A stretch of DNA of 50,094 nt. Origin: PALSA-1296 sp038322815. GTDB lineage: Bacteria; Bacteroidota; Ignavibacteria; Palsa-1295. The DNA lies in NCBI GenBank assembly GCA_038322815.1, contig JBBQGG010000015.1, positions 1 to 50,094 of the forward strand. The letters are read 5' to 3'. Under the pieces are notes generated by a model. That model made no database searches, had not been told where the DNA came from, and was given only the letters and a program-made list of their open reading frames with translations. Shown here one piece after another: positions 1 to 9,200 of the stretch (positions within the stretch are counted from its first letter, which is position 1; the number at the start of each line of letters is the position of its first letter). Made by a program: the position numbers and the translations under genes.

Positions 1-1
1 G

Positions 2-502
2 CATTTCATTTTTGGCTTTGTGAATCCATCTGAGATTCTTATAACCGACGATACAGCAAAGACGTGGAAAATTGCATCGAAACATAAACAAACACCTGAC
101 AACCCTTTGCCGCAAATTGTTGCTGGAAAGGATTCGAATGAATTTTTTTGCTGTATTAATAATGGGACAGCAACAATCTTTTCAGAATCAATCCTTCATT
201 CTTCAGACTATGGTTCGACTTGGAATTTAGTTTATGCACCTTCAAGTTTGTGGAGTATTGCGACAGATAAGAAGAAATATCACCATTGTATTGTTGGGAC
301 TTTTTCAACAGAAAAATTTCCCGATATGAAAGAAAAGTTGCCCCAAGAACAATCATCTGTATACGAATCCTACGATAACGGAGTTCGTTGGCATGAAGTT
401 GGTAAATTATTATCAAAGCTGATATGGAATATTACTTTTAATGAAAATTGTAATATACTTTATGCAACAGCCGGAGATGGACTTTACGTATATAATTATT
501 AA
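2..502 (+). CDS. Exported Ycf48/BNR-like beta-propeller protein, 3' part only
   Basis: The reading frame is already open at the left edge, so the true start lies outside the window and the GTG at 20 is unlikely to be the start. About 166 residues are visible. They contain short repeats of the BNR/Ycf48 type, with Asp-box-like stretches (ITDDTAKTWK, HSSDYGSTWN, YESYDNGVRWH) spaced as successive propeller blades. The protein ends at a final blade (ILYATAGDGLYVYNY) without a T9SS sorting domain, unlike its two downstream relatives. The next gene starts 13 bases after the stop, which suggests one transcript. The family is recognised from the repeated S/T-x-D-x-G-x-T-W motif. What it binds or does cannot be told from this fragment. 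Confidence 0.65.
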   Translation, partial: HFIFGFVNPSEILITDDTAKTWKIASKHKQTPDNPLPQIVAGKDSNEFFCCINNGTATIFSESILHSSDYGSTWNLVYAPSSLWSIATDKKKYHHCIVGTFSTEKFPDMKEKLPQEQSSVYESYDNGVRWHEVGKLLSKLIWNITFNENCNILYATAGDGLYVYNY

Positions 503-515
503 AGAAAAATTAAAA

Positions 516-1868
516 ATGAAAAAAAATGTTATTATCATCCCCTTGCTCTTCCTGTTGCCGATAATTTCTTTTGCCCAACCCATTGGCAAATGGAGCCTCG
601 TAGGTTCTTTGCCTATCGCCGGTAGTCTTCTCATCGTAGATTCAATGACACTGATTTGTAATACATCTTGCGAATCAAGTTTTTTCCGGAGTACTGATGC
701 GGGTAACTCTTGGAAGGAAATCCATCCGGCTGCCACTTCTCCGTTCAATCCAGATATAATTTATAAGGCCACTTCAAAAGATTTATTCGCATTGCAATGT
801 AGTTCGAACGCAATCATTCATAGCAGCAATTTGGGTGATAGTTGGACCGATATGTATAAACTTTCTACTCTTAAGCCAGGAGCTAATTATTTTGGACTTA
901 CTATGTGGGATGCTGATAACGGCTTTCTGTTTTTTAAAGACACAAATAATGTATTCGAAGATATGGTTACACATGACGGATGCGCAAGTTTTACGTACCT
1001 CGGCCATGACAGTCTTTTTCAGCGTATTTCAATGCAAAAAAATAATTTTCAATTTGCATCAATGTGGCTCGATTCAAAAAATGGATTGATCTGGTCACCG
1101 GGGTTTGGCAAACCGCCATCTAAAATTCTCGTTACTCATAATGGGGGAATCGATTGGATTCTTGCACACATTTTGACGCCGCACGGTGATACGAGCGTTG
1201 GCTTACCAAATTACGGCGCAGGTTACAGTAGATTCAGCGATACATATAACTTTCTTTCTGCTAAACATGATGTATTTCTATATTCTTCTTCAGATAAGGG
1301 TGATCACTGGAATGTTTCAGATACTACTTCTTGTCCGGTAAAACTTGCATATATTACCCAAGCCACTAATTCAACCTTATGGGCATCTGCGTGGCCTACA
1401 AGGGATGCAGACCCTTCTTTAGCAAAGAGAAAAGTAATTGCATATACAAGTGATCTTGGCAAATCATGGAGTGTTGATAGGACAAGCGCCGAAAATTATG
1501 ATATAGGTTCGATAGACTTTCCCGATTCTTTGCATGGGTTTGCGGTTGGTATTAAAATTGATGGTACAGCAGGCGATTTTCTTTTAAAATTCACTCCATT
1601 AAATTCCGGAGTTGAGAGAAATGAAAAAAAAATCGACAAATCACTTGACCTCTTTCCGAATCCTTGTGACCGCTTTATTCATATAAAAAGTAATAGGTTG
1701 AATACGTCTATTCGTATTGTCAATTTGCTCGGACAAGAAGTATTAAGATCGGATAGTCAGGAGAAAAGTTTTGATATTTCTTATTACCCGCCAGGTGTGT
1801 ATTTCTTAGAACTCTTTACACCTGACGGAAATATTATGAGAAGATCGTTTCTTAAAACAACACCATGA
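516..1868 (+). CDS. T9SS-secreted Ycf48/BNR-like beta-propeller protein
   Basis: 450 residues. I chose the ATG at 516 over the in-frame ATG at 441 because a clean signal peptide begins there (MKKNVIIIPLLFLLPIISFAQ) and because it avoids overlap with the previous gene. The mature part has repeated Asp-box motifs typical of sortilin/BNR/Ycf48 propellers (RSTDAGNSWKE, HSSNLGDSWTD, THNGGIDWI, SSDKGDHWNV, TSDLGKSWSV). The last 75 residues are a type A T9SS sorting domain: LDLFPNPCDRFIHI, then IVNLLGQEVLR, then PPGVYFLELF. It should therefore cross the outer membrane by T9SS and be surface-attached or released. It belongs to a run of related genes on the same strand. Ligand and function are unknown; a specific enzymatic role is not supported. 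Confidence 0.85.
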   Translation: MKKNVIIIPLLFLLPIISFAQPIGKWSLVGSLPIAGSLLIVDSMTLICNTSCESSFFRSTDAGNSWKEIHPAATSPFNPDIIYKATSKDLFALQCSSNAIIHSSNLGDSWTDMYKLSTLKPGANYFGLTMWDADNGFLFFKDTNNVFEDMVTHDGCASFTYLGHDSLFQRISMQKNNFQFASMWLDSKNGLIWSPGFGKPPSKILVTHNGGIDWILAHILTPHGDTSVGLPNYGAGYSRFSDTYNFLSAKHDVFLYSSSDKGDHWNVSDTTSCPVKLAYITQATNSTLWASAWPTRDADPSLAKRKVIAYTSDLGKSWSVDRTSAENYDIGSIDFPDSLHGFAVGIKIDGTAGDFLLKFTPLNSGVERNEKKIDKSLDLFPNPCDRFIHIKSNRLNTSIRIVNLLGQEVLRSDSQEKSFDISYYPPGVYFLELFTPDGNIMRRSFLKTTP

Positions 1869-1947
1869 TGAGGGTTACCTTAGAAGATTCCTCACCATGG
1901 CATTTCAATAACCGACCTACTATAGGTCAATTACGTTCATAATAACT

Positions 1948-2608
1948 ATGAAAAACTATAATAAATTCTACTTCCTTATTTTAGGGATTTCCCTGTTGTT
2001 CAGTACACCGAGGGTTTTCGCACAAGCATCTTGGTGCGATAGTGTGCCTTATCTGTTATAGCGGCTCAACATGTGGTACGAATATATTTTGGTGTTTGAG
2101 TTCCGTTGACTACCCATATAGCTGCACTGCCTGTAATCCCTATTGCCAGTATCATTATTGGTATCATTTGCGAAACATGGCAAGCGCCTCGAATGCCATA
2201 ATTACTAAAGTAATAATAACTTTTAAAGCACGACAGAATGCAGTCTCAGGAAATCCTGCTGGTGCAGAATATGCAGGACTATGTGATCCATGTAAAAATT
2301 GGGGACCCAATAGCGGAGGTGCGGGTGGATTTCCAAAAGATTGGGATTTTACTGTAGATGGAAATGCCAGAACCTCACCGTGGTCTCAGGCATACACTGG
2401 ACCTGCCGATTATGTTCATACAATTGAATTTAAGCCACCCAAAGATTCCACTGGTTATGAAGTAGGGTGTTTAGCACATTGGATGGTGAGTTTGTGCATG
2501 CCTTCGGATTTTACTGTGTATTTATACAACGGCGCTAGCTTGATTCTTTCTAAAAATTTGAATTCTGCTGATGCTTTGAATGTTCGTTGTAAGGACTGGG
2601 ATAATTAA
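1948..2608 (+). pseudogene. Frameshifted cysteine-rich secreted protein
   Basis: An ATG at 1948 opens a signal peptide (MKNYNKFYFLILGISLLF, then VFAQ) and continues as ASWCDSVPYLL to a TAG at 2059-2061. The +1 frame, open from 1985, then carries a coding-like stretch of about 190 residues to 2608. Joining the two near 2043-2045 gives one continuous exported protein of roughly 219 residues. The body is rich in cysteine (CLICYSGSTCG, CTACNPYC, CDPCKNWG, CLAHW, SLCMP, VRCKDW), suggesting disulphides or metal binding outside the cytoplasm. There is no T9SS domain at the end. I do not recognise the family. It sits between two propeller genes on the same strand. The shift may be a real mutation or an assembly error; a downstream GTG start at 2042 would give a protein without a signal peptide, which is less likely. 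Confidence 0.55.
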
Positions 2609-2694
2609 ACAATTTTTCAAAAGCTCAGGTTATGGCAGTGTATTAATTTTAGATTGATCCACTGCCGTACTATAAAAATGTTTATTTACGGGTT

Positions 2695-4176
2695 ATGAAA
2701 AAGTACATAGTAGCGATGGTATTGTTATATGGAATACAATCTTATGCCCAATCTCATACGGGTTTTTGGGATTTTACAAATGTAAGTACCGACAGTTTGA
2801 CAGAAGTCACCCATTTATTCTTTTCTGATTCGAACAACGGTTATCTTGGCGGCACATTTCAATCTGACGCAGTATTCTCGTATTCTGTTCCTCGCTGGTT
2901 CAGAACGGTTGATGGTGGAAAATCCTGGTCTTGGATTACGTTCAAGGGCTTACCTTCAAATATTGCAGCTTGGTTTAACGTCGGTTATGGCGCTGCCACT
3001 CCAAGTATGAATTCTGTTTTCTTAGCTGACTGGCAAGATCCATCTTTTATTTATTATAGCCACGATAATGGTACTCTTTGGGATTCTATAAGGTGTGATT
3101 TAGATCTTTTTCAGTACTTTACGATGTTTACAGAAAAAGAAGGTATAGGAATAGGAGGTACCAACGGTGGGGTTGGTTACCCCGTAATCCGAAAAACAAC
3201 AGACGGCGGAAAAAGCTTTCCAATTAAATTGGCTGATTCCTTATTCTCATCATCTCTTGCAGAAAGTAGGACTTCATCATTCTTTTTTAATGCTGCAGAT
3301 TTCAGTGATAGTCTTCATGGTACTTTTATTGTTTCCGATGAAAACATCAATAATGGTAAAGGTTTAACGACGCTCATCACCGGAGATGGAGCCCATACCT
3401 GGAAAAAAACTCATACCGATTTTCCGGCATTTGCCAATGATACACTCTTTGGAAATATTCAATATCAAAAGGGGTCTTCCAATCTTTGGTTAATGCCATT
3501 CAAAGGAAAAACGTCCAACACTTCAGATTATTTTAGGTGGCAAGGTTTGTCTAAAAATCAATTGTCCTATTGTTTCTCTTCAGACTACGGAAAGACTTGG
3601 AGCTACAATACATCATTTGCAGGTAAAATTGCGGCGTTATATGGTGTTACCCCTTTGGATATTTGGATGCTTTTGTTTCCAAAGAACGTTGAGAAGGGTG
3701 CAGGTGACTTTGGAATGGTTTATACTATTACGCATTCAATAGATTCAGGTTTATCCTGGGATGTTGATAGCCTTTCTATTGGATATGCTTCCGATCTTGG
3801 AAAATGTAATGCGAGTGCGATGTATTTTACAGATGCTAATCACGGCTGGATCGCAACAATTCATGATAGCAAGCCTTACGTTTTTAAATATTATCCAGTA
3901 AAAAATGCTGTAATAGAGCATTTGATACCTGCACGCCGTCAACTTCCTGTTTTTCCTGATCCTGCAAATGACCATGTTACTATAGCTCTTCCTGAAGGTT
4001 CAATGATATCACAAGTTAACATTTGTGATATTGTAGGAAGACAGTATCCTGCTTTATATAAAATTCAAAATAATATCGTCGTTTTAGACACCCGAGAATT
4101 GCCCCCGGGTATATGGCTTGCATTAGTGAAGCATATATACGGAACAAATACTACGCGGTTTATTTTACAAAAATAA
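2695..4176 (+). CDS. T9SS-secreted Ycf48/BNR-like beta-propeller protein
   Basis: 493 residues starting with a signal peptide (MKKYIVAMVLLYGIQSYAQ). Asp-box motifs recur along the chain (RTVDGGKSWSW, SHDNGTLWDS, KTTDGGKSFPI, TGDGAHTWKK, SSDYGKTWSY, SIDSGLSWDV), as expected for a BNR/Ycf48-type propeller of six or more blades. The C-terminus is a T9SS type A sorting domain: LPVFPDPANDHVTI, VNICDIVGRQYP, then LPPGIWLALVKH. It is the third related propeller in this block and is similar in length to its upstream relative, so local duplication is likely. It ends 2 bases before the 3' end of convergent accD. Function beyond surface exposure is not evident. Confidence 0.85.
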   Translation: MKKYIVAMVLLYGIQSYAQSHTGFWDFTNVSTDSLTEVTHLFFSDSNNGYLGGTFQSDAVFSYSVPRWFRTVDGGKSWSWITFKGLPSNIAAWFNVGYGAATPSMNSVFLADWQDPSFIYYSHDNGTLWDSIRCDLDLFQYFTMFTEKEGIGIGGTNGGVGYPVIRKTTDGGKSFPIKLADSLFSSSLAESRTSSFFFNAADFSDSLHGTFIVSDENINNGKGLTTLITGDGAHTWKKTHTDFPAFANDTLFGNIQYQKGSSNLWLMPFKGKTSNTSDYFRWQGLSKNQLSYCFSSDYGKTWSYNTSFAGKIAALYGVTPLDIWMLLFPKNVEKGAGDFGMVYTITHSIDSGLSWDVDSLSIGYASDLGKCNASAMYFTDANHGWIATIHDSKPYVFKYYPVKNAVIEHLIPARRQLPVFPDPANDHVTIALPEGSMISQVNICDIVGRQYPALYKIQNNIVVLDTRELPPGIWLALVKHIYGTNTTRFILQK

Positions 4177-4178
4177 CT

Positions 4179-5027
4179 TTACTTCTTCATCTGCCGTAAC
4201 AGCGTCGCCAACGTTTTCTTCATCTCTTTGCGATGGACGACCATATCTACGAAGCCATGCTCGAGCAAGAATTCGGAGCGTTGGAATCCTGGCGGAAGTT
4301 TTTTATGGATGGTTTGCTCGACAACTCTTGGTCCGGCAAATGCGATCAGGGCTTTCGGCTCGGCAATATTAATATCGCCAAGCATTCCGTAGCTTGCCGT
4401 AACGCCGCCCGTCGTGGGATCGGTAAGTAAAGAAATAAAGGGCAGTCCGTGACGAGCGAATTGCGCGAGCTTCGAGCTTGTCTTTGCTAACTGCATCAGC
4501 GAGATCGCCGCCTCTTGCATTCTTGCGCCGCCGGAAGATGAGATCATGACGAAGGGAGATTGAAGCTTTATAGCCTCATCTACTCCGCGCGAAAATTTTT
4601 CGCCGACAACCGATCCCATTGATCCTCCGACGAAAGAAAAATCCATTGCGCCGATAACAATCGGTTCGCCTTCTGTCTTCCCTGAAGCAAGACGCATGGC
4701 ATCAGTTAGTGATGTTTTCTTCGTAGCATCAGAAAGGCGAAGCGGGTAAGGCTTCGTATCAACAAAGGAAAGGGGATCTGCCGAGAGAAGATTGCCAGCG
4801 ATCTCCGTAAAACCTCCATCATCGAAAAGAATTTCGAAATATTCGCCGCTTCCTATACGGAAATGTTTATCACATTTCGGGCACGTGAAAAGATTTTCCT
4901 CTAATTGTTTTTTATAGAGAATTTCCTTGCAATCCGGGCATTTCGTCCACATCCCGTCGGGTATGGAATCATTATCCCGTTTTTCAGTACTATCTATGTT
5001 TTGCTTTGAACGCGTGAACCACGCCAT
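4179..5027 (-). CDS. accD: Acetyl-CoA carboxylase carboxyltransferase, beta subunit
   Basis: 282 residues, normal length for AccD. With AccA it forms the cytoplasmic carboxyltransferase that moves CO2 from biotin on AccB to acetyl-CoA, giving malonyl-CoA, the first step of fatty acid synthesis. The N-terminal zinc ribbon is complete: Cys30, Cys33, Cys49 and Cys52. The crotonase-fold core carries the family signatures SSSGGARMQEAAISLMQLAK and TGGVTASYGMLGDI. The gene is single, convergent with the upstream propeller gene, and far from the fab cluster at the right end that consumes its product. No clear Shine-Dalgarno is seen. A palindrome lies upstream at 5069-5141. Confidence 0.96.
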   Translation of the reverse strand: MAWFTRSKQNIDSTEKRDNDSIPDGMWTKCPDCKEILYKKQLEENLFTCPKCDKHFRIGSGEYFEILFDDGGFTEIAGNLLSADPLSFVDTKPYPLRLSDATKKTSLTDAMRLASGKTEGEPIVIGAMDFSFVGGSMGSVVGEKFSRGVDEAIKLQSPFVMISSSGGARMQEAAISLMQLAKTSSKLAQFARHGLPFISLLTDPTTGGVTASYGMLGDINIAEPKALIAFAGPRVVEQTIHKKLPPGFQRSEFLLEHGFVDMVVHRKEMKKTLATLLRQMKK

Positions 5028-5068
5028 ATTGATAGAATCTTTTAGTTATTAATTTCGTATTTACTCCA

Positions 5069-5141
5069 GTAGGGCAGGGCTTTAGTCCGCGAGTATGTTT
5101 CATCTTGAAGCGTGTTCGCAGGCTAAAGCCCTGCGCCTACC
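5069..5141. repeat. Imperfect palindrome, GGCTTTAG family
   Basis: The arms at about 5069-5092 and 5117-5141 are near-perfect reverse complements around the core GCAGGGCTTTAG / CTAAAGCCCTGC, with a loop of about 24 bases. It lies between accD and the PorD gene, which point away from each other. The same GGCTTTAG core recurs in the palindrome at 30715-30771, so this is a dispersed element rather than a local terminator. Confidence 0.7.
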
Positions 5142-5176
5142 GAGAATCACCAAAACAACGAATCAAATTCGAGACT

Positions 5177-6073
5177 ATGATGAAACGTTATCTTCTCATC
5201 CTCTTCTTTCTTCTGCTTGCCAGAGGCATTTCTGCTCAAGAGCTTGCCTGCAAGGTCAGTGTCAATCTCCAAAACCTTTCCGATGAAGAACGGAAGAATT
5301 GGGACACGTTTAAGCAGGATGTCGAGGCATATCTAAATGCCTATTCGTGGACAACAAATTTTAGTGGAGAGAAAATTCAGGCAACGATAAACTTTAATAT
5401 CCTCAGTTCCGGCGCTCAGATCTTTGTCCAGAGCAAACGTCCGCTTCTGAAAAATAGCGAATCGACGATAATGGCTCGTTTTTTTGATGACAAAGTATCC
5501 TTTGGATATACTCGCGGACAGGTTCTTCAGCATGGCATGAATTACCGTAATCTCGAAAGCATACTGGATTACTATGCCTACATTATTATTGGTTTAGATT
5601 TCGATTCGTATGAAAGCAATAGCGGTTCGGTAGCTTTTCAGCAGGCGCAGCAACTTGCGCTCATTGCAAATTCAGCACAAAATGCCGTCGGATGGGACCG
5701 TATCATAACTTCATCCGGAGCGTTCTCACGATTCGGCTATATTGAAGATATAATGAATGCTAATACGCGCAGTATTCGTGATGTTGCGTGGGCATACCAT
5801 TATAAAGTACTCGATAATATTTCACCAAAACCTAATGAGGCACATAATGAATTTGCACATGTTATAGATACGTTGATCTCAATGAAACGAGCAAGTTCGT
5901 ATATTGACCGCAGCGTCTATTATAAGACTTTTTTCGAATCTAAATATACTGAGTTTGCTGATTTCGGGAAGTGGTTCAAAGAGAATAAGGATCTATATTT
6001 TCAAAAGCTGGAGTATCTTGATCCTGCCCATCAAAATTACTACGAAGAGGCGAAAGGGAAGTTGGATGATTAG
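5177..6073 (+). CDS. porD: Type IX secretion component PorD-like (DUF4835)
   Basis: 298 residues. The ATG at 5177 is preferred over the frame's earlier ATG at 5105 because the signal peptide starts here (MMKRYLLILFFLLLARGISA) and the earlier stretch falls in an intergenic palindrome; the ATG at 5180 is equally possible. After the signal the protein follows the DUF4835/PorD pattern: a QELACKVSVNLQNL opening, IFVQSKRPLLKNSES in the middle, and LDYYAYIIIGLDFDSY followed by a helical C-terminal half. PorD is a periplasmic accessory protein linked to T9SS gene sets; its exact job is not settled. The PorU-like sortase gene follows 129 bases downstream on the same strand, which supports the assignment. 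Confidence 0.82.
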   Translation: MMKRYLLILFFLLLARGISAQELACKVSVNLQNLSDEERKNWDTFKQDVEAYLNAYSWTTNFSGEKIQATINFNILSSGAQIFVQSKRPLLKNSESTIMARFFDDKVSFGYTRGQVLQHGMNYRNLESILDYYAYIIIGLDFDSYESNSGSVAFQQAQQLALIANSAQNAVGWDRIITSSGAFSRFGYIEDIMNANTRSIRDVAWAYHYKVLDNISPKPNEAHNEFAHVIDTLISMKRASSYIDRSVYYKTFFESKYTEFADFGKWFKENKDLYFQKLEYLDPAHQNYYEEAKGKLDD

Positions 6074-6168
6074 TATATCTAAAAGGTCATTTATTCATCC
6101 CTCTTTAATTATTTTCACTCCACATCCGTTCTATTAAGTAGCTCAGTCGTCTCGCCTGGTTTTTATAA

Positions 6169-6185
6169 GCGGGCAAGATGCCCGC
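6169..6185. repeat. Short GC-rich hairpin
   Basis: Arms GCGGGCA and TGCCCGC with a 3-base loop form a perfect short hairpin between the PorD and PorU-like genes. No T-tract follows, so it is not a standard terminator. It may be another intergenic palindromic element, or may reduce read-through between the two genes. Confidence 0.5.
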
Positions 6186-6202
6186 GCTACACATAAATTT
6201 AA

Positions 6203-9200
6203 ATGGATCACTTAGTCCTGAGAAATTTTTTTTCTTACATAATTTTCATTTTTCTTACTGCGAATATTGGCTTCGCACAGAGTCCTGCACACCCTTTAAT
6301 TAATCCTGTTTTGGCTCAGCTGACGAATCGGGTAAAGGTAACTCCTGCAAAACCAAAGGTCAGACCTCTGCATAATAAAATACCGACGAAAGTTTTTGGT
6401 AATCCTTCCAATTCAGATATCCTCAAGCATCAGACCGTAACTACGGGAAACAAAACGAAAATATCGTTTGATATTGAATTGGGTGAACCAATTTTCGTTA
6501 AATCGACAGATAATGTTGTCGGTGCTGAGGGGAAGCAATTCGGAATGCTGAATTGGTCGAATTTTCATATTGACAAACTTCCCAGTGGAGTAAATTATCT
6601 AACTATTGGTAAGCCCGGTGAGCCGGAAATCCCTTCAATTTCTATTACGATCGCTGTTCCTGAAGGAGCAGAGAATATTACTCCATACCTTCAGCAGAGA
6701 TCTACGAAATCGCTGACGAACATTTTTCTTTTGCCGAAAGCAGATTCTAAAAGCGTACGAACATATTCGCCCAAAAATTATCTTTCGCCTTCAAACGAAA
6801 CTCCGGTTCTCTCAGCTCCGGCAAAGATCAGGACAATGCGATTGGTATCATTAACGGTACCTCTTGCAGAGTTTGGCGCATCAAATGGCACGATCAAAGC
6901 AAAGAATAAAATCTCATGTGGGGTTACATTTGATCTTCCTTCGGGTATTGTAATGTCGTCGGTAAACCGCAATGCAGACCCTGTTTTCGAGAAGATGTAT
7001 TCTTTACTTGCAGCGAATTCATCTGATATAAACCGCTATCGCACTTCATTTCATAGCCATCCGACGAACAATAAAATACAAACTGCAAATATTTCACCCA
7101 CGTTCGATAAGTCCATCACTAATTGGATCGATCCAAACTCACAGTATCTTAAACTTTCCGCGACACGTACAGGATTGTATAGAGTAACTGCAACAGAGAT
7201 CCAAACAAGAAGCGGATTTGATATCTCAAATTGGAGGCAATCGGAAGTACGGATGTTTAATAAAGGTAAAGAAGTACCGATTTGGATAGACAGTACATCA
7301 TCCGGTCTGGTCAATGCGATCGAATATTACGGCGAACGTCTGCCCGGATATCCTGGAGAGTTTCTAAATTGGGATTCGGATTCAAATGCTTATTGGCTGA
7401 CTAATAGTAGAAAATTTCAAACTGTGCCCAAGCGATATTCCGATAAAGTCGTTGCCGGTAATCCTTCGCTGATAGTATCTGAAGGGGATATTACTCTTCA
7501 CCATGAGCAGGATAATTTTTATTATGGTGGGGATGCAGGTGGGGATGAAACAGCTACTCTTCAACGATGTGAATGGGTACCCGGAGAGCGATTTATCTGG
7601 CAATATCTTCCGAACAGACATAACGATGCAGACGTATTGCAGGCATCTGATTCATTTATGATTTCGTCGTTGCCCGGGGATATTTCGGGAAAATCCGCAC
7701 AGCTTATTGTTTTTCTTCGAGGCGTTTCAACGAGCAACAGTGGCTCAGTGATTCACAAAGGTACTATTAGTATAAATGGTAATGACTTCTCTGTAAGTTT
7801 TAAGGATTTCAACGAAATTCGGGATACTATCAATATTCCATTTTCGATTTTAAAATCCGGTGCTAATACTTTTCAGATCCAATACAAACCCGGCAGTGGA
7901 ACTCCGGATAAATGGTATTTTGATTATTACTCAGTCTCTCTGCCATCCACTCTCACAGCAAGTTCCGATACGGCAATAGCCCGAGGGCAATGGGCATTTA
8001 GTGTTGTGCCTTCCCAGTCTCAGTTTGTGATCTCCTTACAATCCTCCGGCGAAACGCCGCATCTTTACAACCTTTTAGATAACACGAAACTGATAGCAAG
8101 CGGAACAAATTATAAAGATGCATCTACCAGCCTGACGAGTTACGCCGCAGCTACACCATCCACTTTTCTTCATCCTGATAGGATTGTTACTGCTACAGGT
8201 ACCTTCGCAGCATTGCTTGATACAACGCAGGGTGCGGATTATATAATTATTACGCACCCTTTGTTTCTTACTTCCGCCCAGAAATTAGCATCGCGTAGGC
8301 AGTTGATGGGGCTTCGAACCAAGGTTGTTACGACCGATGATATCTTTAACACCTTCAACTTCGGCTCTGATGAGCCGTGGGCGCTTAGGAGATATTTGCA
8401 ATATGCCTTTGATTTCTATGCAGGTGTTCCGCCGTCTTTGGTTACACTTTTCGGCGATGCAACATGGGATCCGAAGTTCAATCTGAATAATCCGCTTCAG
8501 GAAGAGTCTGCAAAGACAATCCATCGTAGCTTTGTGCCAACCTTTGGTGTTCCGAATAGCGATTATATCTTTTCTACGGTTGAAGGCTCCGGGCTTGTTG
8601 ATTCATCAAGTTTTGAGATGGTTATCAGTCGCATACCTGTTGAGTCCGTTGATGAAGGAGAAAGCTATTTACACAAGCTTGTTGAATATGAATCATCTGC
8701 ACCTACACCATGGAATAAGAATTTTCTCTTTGTCGCTGGCGGTGATGCGCCATTTCAGTACGGAATACTATTAAATCTTGAACATGCATTCGTCGGAGAC
8801 TCAACCGCCCCCGGAAATCAATTCGGCGGATTGGGTAATCCACCAATCAGTATTAAACCTACATTTATTTTTCGCCATGATCTGATCGATCAAATTGATA
8901 TTTCACAAATACCTGCAATTCAAACTGCATTTACTGAAGGACAATCGCTCGTGTATTTTTTTGGCCATGGCGCTCCGAATATAACTGATGTGCAATTCCC
9001 CGATGTCGGAACGCTGAACAATGCCGGCACGTATCCGGTCTTTATCACTGTGTCTTGCCGAACCGGTGCTTTTGCCGAGCCGAATCTTATTTCGATGAAC
9101 GAATCTTTTGTACGTGTTCCTGAAGCAGGCGCAATACTTGCTTTTGGTTCGACTGGGTTCGGTGAAGTAAACTATGATTTTAATATGTCTGCACATATTT

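Noticed and set aside
441..515. Upstream ATG of the second propeller gene
   Set aside because: It overlaps the preceding gene and places the signal peptide 25 residues inside the protein.
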